This document shows positions 8,155-16,204 of a stretch of 48,001 nt of DNA, piece after piece. The DNA comes from Streptomyces anandii JCM 4720. Lineage in GTDB: Bacteria; Actinomycetota; Actinomycetes; Streptomycetales; Streptomycetaceae. The notes under the pieces were generated by a model. That model saw only the letters and a program-made list of their open reading frames with translations. It was not told the DNA's origin and did not search any database. The position numbers and the translations under genes were made by a program. The stretch lies in the NCBI RefSeq assembly GCF_014650655.1, contig NZ_BMVJ01000013.1, positions 138,259-186,259 of the forward strand, written 5' to 3'. How positions within the stretch are numbered: position 1 is the stretch's first letter; each line of letters starts with the position of its first letter.

Positions 8155-8184
8155 ATTATGTGGATGCCTAAACCCCTTAGGCAA
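8155..8184 (-). promoter_or_regulatory. TetR gene promoter containing a perfect palindromic operator
   Basis: Reading leftward, -35 TTGCCT (8184-8179), an 18-bp spacer and -10 CATAAT (8160-8155) make a good HrdB-type promoter. Inside it lies TGCCTAAACCCCTTAGGCA (8165-8183), a perfect 7-bp inverted repeat with a 5-bp spacer. A repressor bound there would occlude the -35/-10 spacer, as expected for TetR autoregulation. The ATG is at 8127, giving a leader of about 20 nt. Confidence 0.7.
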
Positions 8185-8222
8185 ATGCCACGCCGGCTCA
8201 CCGCCCCCGGCCACGGGCGCCG

Positions 8223-11126
8223 CTACGGGCTCCCGTTCCCGGCGCGGGCCATGAAACCGGCCAGCGCCGAACGCGAGGGCACGGACAGCTTGCGGTAGAC
8301 CGAGGACAGGTGGGTCTCGACGGTGCGGCGGCTGAGGTGGAGCCGGGCCGCGATGTCCTGGTTGCTCAGGCCCTGCGCCACCAGCCCCGCCACCTCCCGC
8401 TCCCGGACCGTCAGTTCGGCCAGCTCGGCCGGCACCCTCGGGCCCTCGGCCGATGCCTCCGGCCGGATCAGCTCCGCCAGGTCCACCAGCAGCCGGGCGC
8501 CGCCGTCCACGGCGAGCCGGTGCGCGCGGTGCCACATCGCGGCGGCCCGCGGACCCTGCCCGGCCCGCCGGGTCAGCGGCGCGGCCCGCAGCAGGGAGTA
8601 CGCCTCCCACAGGGTCTGTCCGCAACGGGCGTACTCCTCGGCGGCCGACTCCAGCAGACGTACGGCGCGTGCCGTGTCGCCGCGGTGCTCGGCGAGCGCG
8701 GCCTGCGCCCGCAGGGCCGCGGCGCGCTGGCCCCGCAGGCCCAGCCGACCCGCCTCGCGCGTGGCCTGCGCGACCCAGCGCGCGGCCCGGTCGGGCTCGC
8801 CGGCGGCGAGGGCCGCGCTCGCCAGGGTGTCCAACTGCCCTGGGCGGATGGACGGTTGAAGCAGCGGCAGATCGGGGCCGCCGCCGGCGGTCGTGATGGC
8901 CTCCTGCGCGCGGTGCGGATCACCGTCCACGAAGGCGGCGTGCCCGAGCATGCACCAGGCCAGCGCCGACCACCAGCCCCGGCTCCCGCTCGCCGCCGCG
9001 ACGGCCTCCTCGCCGGTGGCGAGCGCGCCGCCGTCCCCGAAGGGCCGCGCGAGCAGCAGTACCACCGTCTTGATGGCCAGCGTGAACGCCAGCAGGTCGC
9101 TGCTGCCCGCGGCCCGTGCGATGGACTCCGCCTCCTCGGCCGCCTCCAGCGCCGAAGGCAGCCGGCAGGTGTTGAGGTGCACGAAGGCCCGGCTGGTCAG
9201 CAGGTGCGGCAGCACATGCAGCTGTCCGGCGCGGCGGGCGATGTCCAGTCCCCGCGTGATGTGCCGTTCGGCGTCGGCGTAGCGCTCCAGCAGCACCTCC
9301 GCCCAGGCCAGCCACACCAGCGACTCGCACAGGTCCGTCAGCCCCGGGTCGGTCAGCGCGTCCGTGAGGCCGCGGGCCGCGTCGGCGAAGCGTTCGGCCG
9401 CCGCGATCTCGCCCTCGTACGCCTCGCCGAGCGCCGACAGCGCCAGCGCCGCCGCCTCGCCGGTGGCGTCGTCGTCGCGGCGCGCCACGTCGAGCGCCTC
9501 CGCCACCTCGGCCCGCACCTGCGGATACGACCCGGTCAGCAGCGCGGACATGCCGAGCGCGAGCCGCAGGGAGACCGCCTGGCCCGGCGGCGGCCCCGGC
9601 AGGCGCGACAGCTCCCGGCGCAGCAGCGCGGTGGCCTCGGGGCAGTGGCCGAGGTGCCGTTCCATCACCGCGCACTGCGCGATGGCTTCCGTGCGCAGAT
9701 CGGGATGGTCCTTGCCCGCCCACTCGATCAGCGTGTGCAGCAGGTCCCTGCTCTCGCGCAGGTTGCCGCCGACGCCCAGCGCACGCGCCCTGGCCAGCAG
9801 CAGTTCGCCGCGCCGCCGGGCGTGGCCCGGGGTGTCCGGCATACGGGTGAGGACGACGTCCAGCAGATGGGCGGCGATGGCCGGTGCGGTGGGCAGGAAC
9901 CGCGCGGCGGCCTCGCTCAGTACGGCCGCGGCCTGCGGGTCCCAGCCGGTCAGCGACCGTTCGACGTGGTGGGCACGCTCGGTGACCGGGGCGCCGGCGC
10001 GGGCCAGTTCCCGCGCGGCGATGCGGTGGACCTCGGCGCGGCGCCGCGGGGAGGTGTTCTCGTAGACCAGGGCCCGCACGAGGGGGTGGCGCAGCGTCCA
10101 GCGGCCGCCCGGCCCGGGGCGCAGCAGGTCCTGTCCGGTCAGGGCGCCGGTGTGTTCCTCGACCTCGTGCGCGGCGACCTCGGCCGTCGCGCCCAGCATC
10201 GCGGTCGTGGCGTGGTCGCCCAGCGCCGCCACCGCCTCCACGATGCGCCGCTGCGGTCCGGTGAGCGCGGTGAGCTCCTCCAGCAGCAGCGCGGCGAGCC
10301 CACCGGGCACTCCGATGGCGTCCGTCGCCTCCTCCTGGGCGGTGATGGTGCGCAAGGGGGCGCCGGCCCGGTAGGCGTGCACCAGCGAGAGCAGATACAG
10401 CGGGTTGCCCTCGCTGGCGGCGTAGAGCCGGTGCGCGTCCTCCTCGGGGAGGTCGCCGGCCAGCACCCGTACGGACTCCTGCTCGGGCAGCGGTTCCAGG
10501 GTGAGGTGCAGCACCGCGCCGCTGTCGGCGCCGCGGGCGAGCGCGGCCGTCAGCGAGGTCGGGGTCTGCCGGGCCCGCCGGGCCACCAGCAGCAGGACGC
10601 GGCCGCGCGCCGGGTGCCGGACCAGGTGGTCCACGAGTTCACGGGAGGCGGGGTCCGCCCAGTGCAGGTCGTCCAGGGCGAGGACCAGCCCCGCCTCGCC
10701 CAGACGACCGAGACGGGCGCCGATCGCGCGGTGCAGCCCGAAACGGGCGGCGGTCGCGGCGACGGTCCCCGGCCCGTCGCCGGACGGGTGCAGCACACCG
10801 TTCAGGACCGCGCCCGCGTCGGGCACGGCTCCGCCCGGCGCGCAGGCGTCCGCCGACGGACCCCGGTCCGGAGCGGCGTCGGCGAGCGCGTCGGTGAACG
10901 CCTGGAAGGGCACCTGCTGTTCGTACTGCGTGGCCCGTCCCCGCAGCACCGTGAGCCCGGCCCGCCGGGCCCGCGCGCACACCTCGGCGAGCAACCGGCT
11001 CTTGCCGATGCCCGGTTCACCGGCGATGTCGACCACCGCGGGCACACCCGGCTCGCCCAGGGCGGCCAACACGGCGTCCAGCCGCGCCAGTTCCGCCGAT
11101 CTGCCCACCAGTTCCGCCACGCTCAC
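8223..11126 (-). CDS. Large ATP-binding LuxR-family (LAL) transcriptional regulator
   Basis: 967 residues from the GTG at 11126; longer starts to 11183 are possible but have no ribosome-binding site. The N-terminus is an AAA/STAND ATPase with Walker A GEPGIGKSRLL (near residue 40) and Walker B LVLALDDLHWADPASREL (near 150). The middle ~600 residues are Ala/Leu-rich helical repeats of TPR type. The C-terminus is a LuxR helix-turn-helix (LTVREREVAGLVAQGLSNQD, then LSRRTVETHLSSVYRKL). This is the MalT/PikD-type build: ATP and an inducer trigger oligomerisation and promoter activation. LAL proteins often sit in antibiotic clusters, but no biosynthetic gene is close, so it appears to be an orphan. 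The gene is divergent from 11351-12025. Confidence 0.93.
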   Translation of the reverse strand: MSVAELVGRSAELARLDAVLAALGEPGVPAVVDIAGEPGIGKSRLLAEVCARARRAGLTVLRGRATQYEQQVPFQAFTDALADAAPDRGPSADACAPGGAVPDAGAVLNGVLHPSGDGPGTVAATAARFGLHRAIGARLGRLGEAGLVLALDDLHWADPASRELVDHLVRHPARGRVLLLVARRARQTPTSLTAALARGADSGAVLHLTLEPLPEQESVRVLAGDLPEEDAHRLYAASEGNPLYLLSLVHAYRAGAPLRTITAQEEATDAIGVPGGLAALLLEELTALTGPQRRIVEAVAALGDHATTAMLGATAEVAAHEVEEHTGALTGQDLLRPGPGGRWTLRHPLVRALVYENTSPRRRAEVHRIAARELARAGAPVTERAHHVERSLTGWDPQAAAVLSEAAARFLPTAPAIAAHLLDVVLTRMPDTPGHARRRGELLLARARALGVGGNLRESRDLLHTLIEWAGKDHPDLRTEAIAQCAVMERHLGHCPEATALLRRELSRLPGPPPGQAVSLRLALGMSALLTGSYPQVRAEVAEALDVARRDDDATGEAAALALSALGEAYEGEIAAAERFADAARGLTDALTDPGLTDLCESLVWLAWAEVLLERYADAERHITRGLDIARRAGQLHVLPHLLTSRAFVHLNTCRLPSALEAAEEAESIARAAGSSDLLAFTLAIKTVVLLLARPFGDGGALATGEEAVAAASGSRGWWSALAWCMLGHAAFVDGDPHRAQEAITTAGGGPDLPLLQPSIRPGQLDTLASAALAAGEPDRAARWVAQATREAGRLGLRGQRAAALRAQAALAEHRGDTARAVRLLESAAEEYARCGQTLWEAYSLLRAAPLTRRAGQGPRAAAMWHRAHRLAVDGGARLLVDLAELIRPEASAEGPRVPAELAELTVREREVAGLVAQGLSNQDIAARLHLSRRTVETHLSSVYRKLSVPSRSALAGFMARAGNGSP

Positions 11127-11350
11127 GTCCCCCACCCGCAAACCCGCCCGCCCGGTCGATCTCCGTCCCCGCCGCCCGCCCACCGAGGGCCGGCCGCCGA
11201 CACGCCGGTGCCCACGGGTCGTTGGACCCGCGGCGGCCGGGGCGCGGGCACGCGTCGGCGCGTGCCGGGACTACGTATTTTCCCCGATGTCCGAGGCCAC
11301 CGGTTAAGGCAGCATCGTCCCCCGCGCCCGCAGGAAGGCAGGACACCCGT

Positions 11351-12025
11351 ATGACGACACGACCACCGGACGAAGCGCCGCTCACCGGTGCGCAGGACGA
11401 CGGGGACGCGCCCTGGGTGTCGGTCAGGCCCGACAGCAGAACCGTCAAGAGCCCGCTGATCGCCGCCGCTCCGCTCATCGCGATCGGCGCGCTGCGCATG
11501 GGCCTGATGATGGACCGGGGACGCGGCACCTCCGAGGGGTCGGGGACGACGGGGTTCGTGGTGGGGCTGCTGGCCGTGGCCTTCCCGCTGGTGCTCGTCG
11601 GGGTGCTGACGGCACTGCGCTGGGCGAACGCCGGGATCCTGCTGGAGGACGGCGTGCTGACCGTGCGCGACCGCTGGAACCGCAAGGTCCTGCACGCCCC
11701 GGTGTCCGAGCTGACCGGCGTGCACACGCTGCGCGCCCCGGTCGACGGCCCGCACGGCGGCCGCGTCGTGCTCACCTCGCGCACGCGGCGGCCGGTGCTG
11801 GTCGACCCCCGGCAGTGGAACCCGGAGGCCCTCGCGCGGCTGTGGCGGGAGCTGGCCCTGCCCGCCGAGGACCACGGCTTCGTCACCTGGCCCGTACTGA
11901 GGCAGCGGTTCCCGGGCATCCGGCCGCCGTGGCGCCACGTCCACGTGGTGCAGTTCGGGCTGCTCGCCGCCGTGGTGACCATCGGCTACATCGCGCTGGT
12001 CGTGAACCTGCCCTTCTTCCTGTGA
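11351..12025 (+). CDS. Conserved membrane protein with PH-like central domain
   Basis: 224 residues. Two N-terminal membrane segments (PLIAAAPLIAIGALRMGLMM and TGFVVGLLAVAFPLVLVGVL) are followed by a beta-rich region, ILLEDGVLTVRDRWNRKVLH to GRVVLTSRTRRPVLVDPRQW, that looks like a bacterial PH fold. A final membrane helix ends the protein (FGLLAAVVTIGYIALVVNLP). The start at ATG 11351 has AGGAAGG ~13 nt upstream and a weak closer site. Function unknown; membrane PH-like proteins are usually scaffolds. Confidence 0.8.
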   Translation: MTTRPPDEAPLTGAQDDGDAPWVSVRPDSRTVKSPLIAAAPLIAIGALRMGLMMDRGRGTSEGSGTTGFVVGLLAVAFPLVLVGVLTALRWANAGILLEDGVLTVRDRWNRKVLHAPVSELTGVHTLRAPVDGPHGGRVVLTSRTRRPVLVDPRQWNPEALARLWRELALPAEDHGFVTWPVLRQRFPGIRPPWRHVHVVQFGLLAAVVTIGYIALVVNLPFFL

Positions 12026-12042
12026 GCCCCGGGGGGCAGGTC

Positions 12043-12582
12043 CTAGTAGCCGCCGCCCGAGGAGTGCGTGGCGGACGGGGTCACCGACGAGGTCCCGCCC
12101 GCGCCGCCGACGGTGATGTCGGTCCTCATGCCGAGCTCCCTGTGCTGGTCCACCGGGCAGAACAGGTGGTACGTGCCGTCCTTGAGCACCACCCGGACCT
12201 GCCCCGACTGACCCGGTCGCAGGCCCTGCGGCAGACGTACGTCGCTGCCCTGGCCCTGGATCTCCAGCGAGTGGAGGGTGTGCCCGTCGTTGGTGGCCAC
12301 GAACGTGTAGTCACCGGCCTTGAACGTTTTCGCGGACAGGTCCAGCTTGTACTCCGTCATCCGCACCGTCACCGTCGTGGCCCTCGCCCCGCCGCCCGCC
12401 GGCGCGGGCGAGGTGACCGACCCCGCGCCGCCCTGGCTCCCCGAGCCGCCCGACCCGCCCGACCCGCCCGAGCCGTACGACCCCGAACTCCCGCAGGCCG
12501 CGAGCAGGGCGGCCAGCATCACCGCGCCCGCCGCGCCCGCTCCCGCCGCCCATCCGCTCCGGCTGAGCCGTCGTCCCGCCAT
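12043..12582 (-). CDS. Cupredoxin-domain lipoprotein
   Basis: 179 residues. The signal peptide ends in the lipobox LAAC with lipidated Cys30. A flexible Gly/Ser linker (residues 31-66, GSGGSGGSGG repeats) and a plastocyanin-like domain (about 69-157) follow. The type-1 copper ligands are visible: His104 in TLHSLEI, and Cys142, His147 and Met152 in FCPVDQHRELGM, with the C-x4-H-x4-M spacing of small blue copper proteins. A short Ser/Thr/Gly tail follows. It should sit on the outer face of the membrane and carry electrons or hold copper. No copper oxidase or chaperone gene adjoins it. A G-quadruplex-prone tract lies ~100 bp upstream. Confidence 0.88.
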   Translation of the reverse strand: MAGRRLSRSGWAAGAGAAGAVMLAALLAACGSSGSYGSGGSGGSGGSGSQGGAGSVTSPAPAGGGARATTVTVRMTEYKLDLSAKTFKAGDYTFVATNDGHTLHSLEIQGQGSDVRLPQGLRPGQSGQVRVVLKDGTYHLFCPVDQHRELGMRTDITVGGAGGTSSVTPSATHSSGGGY

Positions 12583-12679
12583 GGCCGCGCCTCCTCACCA
12601 CCGACGTGCCCGGCCGCGCCGGGACGTCCCGCCGTGGATCCGCCACCAACCGATACGGCTCGGAGCCGCCGATGGATTG

Positions 12680-12725
12680 CCCCGGCCCCCGGTCCCCGGC
12701 CCCCGGCCCCCGGTCCCCGTTCCCC
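12680..12725 (-). repeat. Seven-run G-quadruplex motif (C-rich on the + strand)
   Basis: The + strand has seven runs of four or five C (12680-83, 12686-90, 12694-97, 12700-04, 12707-11, 12715-18, 12722-25) with 2-3-nt loops. The minus strand therefore carries a dense G4-type motif about 100 bp upstream of the lipoprotein ATG and ~50 bp upstream of the AfsR-like gene on the other strand. Confidence 0.65.
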
Positions 12726-12777
12726 GGACAGCCGGGCCCGGGCACCCGTGCGGCGGTAGCCTGCTCAGGAGGCAGCC

Positions 12778-15700
12778 ATGGCCGACGACGTACGCATCCG
12801 GCTCCTCGGCGGTTTCCACGTGGCGGTCGGGGACCGCCCTGTCGCCGCCGGGGCGTGGCGGCTGCGCAAGGCGCGCAGCCTGCTGAAACTGCTGTGCCTG
12901 GCACCGGGCCACCGGATGCACCGCGAGCGGCTCTACGACCTGCTGTGGCCCGACCTGGACCCGGTGGCCGCGGCCAACAACCTCCACCAGGTGCTCCACG
13001 CCGCCCGGCGCGCGCTGACGGCCACCGGGGCGGCCGGGGACGTCGTCGTCCTGCGCGACGACCTGGTCCTGCTCGCCCCGGACGGCGGTGTGCGCATCGA
13101 CGTGGACGAACTCGACGAGGCGGTCCGGCGCACCCGCCGCGACGGCGCCGCCTCCGACTACCGCGCCGCACTCGCCCTGGCCGAACCGGGACTGCTGCCC
13201 GAGGACACCTACGAGCCCTGGGTGCGCGAGGCGGCCGTGGCCCTGGAGTCGCGGCGGACCGCGCTCAGGCTCGGGCTCGCAGAGACGCTGCGGGGCGAGC
13301 GGCGGACGGCCGAGGCGATCGACGTGCTCGGCGAACTCGTCACCCAGGACCCCCTGCACGAGCCGGGCCACCGGGCGCTGATGCGGGCCCTGGCCGACAC
13401 CGGGCGCCGCCGGGAGGCGCTGGCCGTCTACGAGCGGCTGCGCGACGCCCTGCGCGGCGACACCGGCGCGGATCCCGACCCGCGGACGCGCCGCCTGTAC
13501 CGAACGCTCCTCACCGACTCGGTCGAGCCCCGGGGAGACGGGACGCCACAGGACGAAACCTCCGTGCGGCAGGGCGAACCACGGCGGCGCTCCGGCCACG
13601 CGCGGCACAACCTGCCCGTGCCGGCGACCGCGCTGATCGGCCGGGAGCGCGAGACGGCCGAGGTGGAGAGCCTGCTGCTGCGCAGCAGACTGCTGACCCT
13701 CACCGGCGCGGGCGGCTGCGGCAAGACCCGGCTCGCGCTCGCCGTGGCCGCCCGGCGCGTCGACGCCCACCGCGACGGCGTGTGGTTCGTGGACCTGGCC
13801 GCGCTCACCGAACCCCGGCTGGTGCCGGACGCGGTCGCCGCCGCCCTCGGCCTCCAGCTCGCCCCGGCGCAGGAGAGCCGGGACGCGCTCGTGGGGCAGC
13901 TGGCGAGCCGGGAGCTGCTGCTGGTGCTGGACAACTGCGAGCACCTGGTCGACGCGTGCGCCGCCCTCGCCGCCGCGCTGCTGGCCCGCTGTCCCGGCGT
14001 GGTCGTGCTCGCCACCGGCCGGGAGCCGCTGCGCAGCTACGGCGAGCGCACCTTCCGGGTGCCGTCCCTGGCCCTGCCGGACCCGGACCGGCTGCCCGCC
14101 CTGGACGAGCTGGGCCGGTTCGCCTCCGTACGGCTCTTCGTGGAGCGCGCCGCCGACGCCGCGCCCCGCTTCCGGCTCACCGAGGACAACGCGCCCGCCG
14201 TCGCGCAGATCTGCTTCCGCCTCGACGGCATGCCGCTCGCCCTGGAACTCGCCGCCGCCCGCACCCCCGTCCTCTCCCCGCGCCAGATCGCCGAACGGCT
14301 CGACGACGCGCTCGCCCTGCTCCGGCGGGGCAGCAGGCACGGCGCCACCCGGCAGGAGACGCTGCTGGCCACCCTGGAGTGGAGCCACCGGCTGCTCGAC
14401 GGGGAGGAACGGCGTCTGCTGCGCCGCCTCGCCGTCTTCACCGGCGGCTTCTCGCTGACGGCGGCCGAGGAGGTGTGCGCCGAGCCCGCCGCCCGGGCCC
14501 CGGTGCTGGACCTTCTCGGCCGGCTCGCCGACAAGTCCCTGGTGTGGGTGGAGAGCCCCGAGCCGCCGCACGACGAAGCCCGCTACCGGCTCCTCGAACC
14601 CGTCCGGCAGTACGCGGCGGAACGGCTGCGCGCCGCCGGGGAGGGCGAGGCCACCGAGGCCCGGCACCGGCGCTTCTACCTCGAGCTGGCCGAGGCCTGG
14701 GACCGCGAGCCGCCCACCGGCACCGGCCGCGCCACCTCCCTGCAACTCGAGGCCGACTACGGCAACCTGCGCGCGGCCCTGCGGTCGTGTCTGCGCCGCG
14801 ACCCGGACAGCGCGCTGCGCCTGGCGGCCGCGCTGCGCTGGTTCTGGGCCGAACGCGGGCGGCTCGCCGAGGGCTGCCGCTGGCTCGACGACGCCCTGGC
14901 CGCCGCCCCGGAGCCGACCCCCCAGCGCGCGACCGCGCTGATGGGCCGTGGCGTGCTCGCGATCCGTCTCGGTGACGCCTCACCGCTGGAGGACGTCGGC
15001 GCGCAGATCGTCGCCGTGCACGAGCGGCGGGCCGACCCCGCCGGTCTGGCGTACGGCTGCTACCAGCAGGCCGTGCTGCGCTGGATGGGCGGAACCTGGG
15101 ACGACTCCCGCACCGCGCTGGACCGGGCCCGCACGCTCGCCCGCGAGGCCGGCGAGCCCTCGGTGCTCGCCGCCGTCGCCTACCACGAGGGCGTGCGGGC
15201 CATCTGCCGGGGCGAGGGCGCCGCGGCCAGGGAGGCCTGCACGCAGAGCCTGCGGCTGCTCGACCGGGTGCGGGAGGGCACCAGTCCCTTCTTCCCGGTC
15301 ATGACCCCCGGGTACGCCGTCGAAGAGGACCCGGAGGGGCGGATCTCACTGTTCTTCGAGGAGACCGTGCTGGTGGGCCGCACGGTCGGTGCGGCCCGGG
15401 CGCGCGGCTACGTCCTGGTCAACCTCGCCTGGGCGGCCCGCCTCGAGGGCGACACGGGCGCCGCGACGGTGGCCGCCGAGCGCGGCGCCGACTGCTTCCG
15501 CGCGCTCGCCGACCCGTACGGGGAGTCCCTGGCTCTCAACACCCTGGGCAACATCTGCAGGACCCGGGGCGAGTACGGTCCGGCGCGCGAACACCTCGAG
15601 GCCGCCCTCGCGATCAGGCGCCGGCTCGGCGACCGCCGGGAGGAGGGCATCACCCTCGGCTGTCTCGGCCTGCTCCGCCTGGCGGCCGGGGACACCGAGG

Positions 15701-16077
15701 GCGCGCGGGCCGTCGTCACCGAGGCCCGCGCGGGCTTCGAGGAGACCGACGACGTGCCGGGCACCGTCAACTGCCTGCTCCACCTGGGGCTGATCGCCCG
15801 CGCGGACGGGGACCGCACCGCGGCCCGCGCCCTGCTGACCCGGGTCCGGCGGCTGGAGCACATCGCCGGATCGGTGTGCGCCTCCGGGTGGGTGGCGCTG
15901 ATGCTGGCCCGGCTGGCCGAGGAGGACGGCGACCAGGAGGCCGCCGGCGCCTCGGCGGGACGGGCGGCGGAACTCTTCGCGCGCCTCGGCGACGTCCGCG
16001 GACCCCGGGCGCTGGCGCGGCTCACCCGGGCCGGGGAGCCGCGGAGCCGGGGACCGGGTGAGTGCAAAGACGGATGA
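12778..16077 (+). CDS. AfsR/SARP-type regulator: BTAD, NB-ARC ATPase and TPR domains
   Basis: 1099 residues, starting at ATG 12778 behind AGGAGG. The N-terminal ~90 residues resemble a winged-helix OmpR-type DNA-binding domain (LRKARSLLKLLCLAPGHRMH, LLWPDLDP). A bacterial transcriptional-activation domain (~95-240) follows. The central NTPase has Walker A TGAGGCGKTRLALAV (near residue 310), Walker B LLVLDNCEHLVDAC, and NB-ARC-like MPLALELAAARTPVLSPRQI. The C-terminal ~500 residues are TPR-like repeats. AfsR relatives respond to phosphorylation or ligands and switch on secondary metabolism or sporulation genes. No biosynthetic genes are adjacent, so it acts in trans or on neighbours such as 16205-17617. 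Confidence 0.93.
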   Translation: MADDVRIRLLGGFHVAVGDRPVAAGAWRLRKARSLLKLLCLAPGHRMHRERLYDLLWPDLDPVAAANNLHQVLHAARRALTATGAAGDVVVLRDDLVLLAPDGGVRIDVDELDEAVRRTRRDGAASDYRAALALAEPGLLPEDTYEPWVREAAVALESRRTALRLGLAETLRGERRTAEAIDVLGELVTQDPLHEPGHRALMRALADTGRRREALAVYERLRDALRGDTGADPDPRTRRLYRTLLTDSVEPRGDGTPQDETSVRQGEPRRRSGHARHNLPVPATALIGRERETAEVESLLLRSRLLTLTGAGGCGKTRLALAVAARRVDAHRDGVWFVDLAALTEPRLVPDAVAAALGLQLAPAQESRDALVGQLASRELLLVLDNCEHLVDACAALAAALLARCPGVVVLATGREPLRSYGERTFRVPSLALPDPDRLPALDELGRFASVRLFVERAADAAPRFRLTEDNAPAVAQICFRLDGMPLALELAAARTPVLSPRQIAERLDDALALLRRGSRHGATRQETLLATLEWSHRLLDGEERRLLRRLAVFTGGFSLTAAEEVCAEPAARAPVLDLLGRLADKSLVWVESPEPPHDEARYRLLEPVRQYAAERLRAAGEGEATEARHRRFYLELAEAWDREPPTGTGRATSLQLEADYGNLRAALRSCLRRDPDSALRLAAALRWFWAERGRLAEGCRWLDDALAAAPEPTPQRATALMGRGVLAIRLGDASPLEDVGAQIVAVHERRADPAGLAYGCYQQAVLRWMGGTWDDSRTALDRARTLAREAGEPSVLAAVAYHEGVRAICRGEGAAAREACTQSLRLLDRVREGTSPFFPVMTPGYAVEEDPEGRISLFFEETVLVGRTVGAARARGYVLVNLAWAARLEGDTGAATVAAERGADCFRALADPYGESLALNTLGNICRTRGEYGPAREHLEAALAIRRRLGDRREEGITLGCLGLLRLAAGDTEGARAVVTEARAGFEETDDVPGTVNCLLHLGLIARADGDRTAARALLTRVRRLEHIAGSVCASGWVALMLARLAEEDGDQEAAGASAGRAAELFARLGDVRGPRALARLTRAGEPRSRGPGECKDG

Positions 16078-16119
16078 GGACCAATGCTGAGTGAGTGCTA
16101 AGAGAGCGTGCCTACGGTC

Positions 16120-16131
16120 GTGGACGTCCAC
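16120..16131. promoter_or_regulatory. 12-bp perfect palindrome upstream of the FAD oxidoreductase
   Basis: GTGGACGTCCAC lies 74 bp before the ATG at 16205 in the only gap between the AfsR-like gene and the oxidoreductase. Possible operator; regulator unknown. Confidence 0.35.
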
Positions 16132-16204
16132 TCGTGGATGCCGCCCGGCGGACACCGCGCCCGGCCCGGCACCCGCACACGCCCACCCCATCAAGGAGCC
16201 GACC

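Noticed and set aside
8310-11354. A 1014-codon open frame antisense to the LAL regulator, and similar long antisense frames over ctaD, pyc, katG and kdp
   Set aside because: They follow the third-position GC bias of the real genes, encode Arg/Gly/Pro-rich nonsense without domains, and lack ribosome-binding sites.
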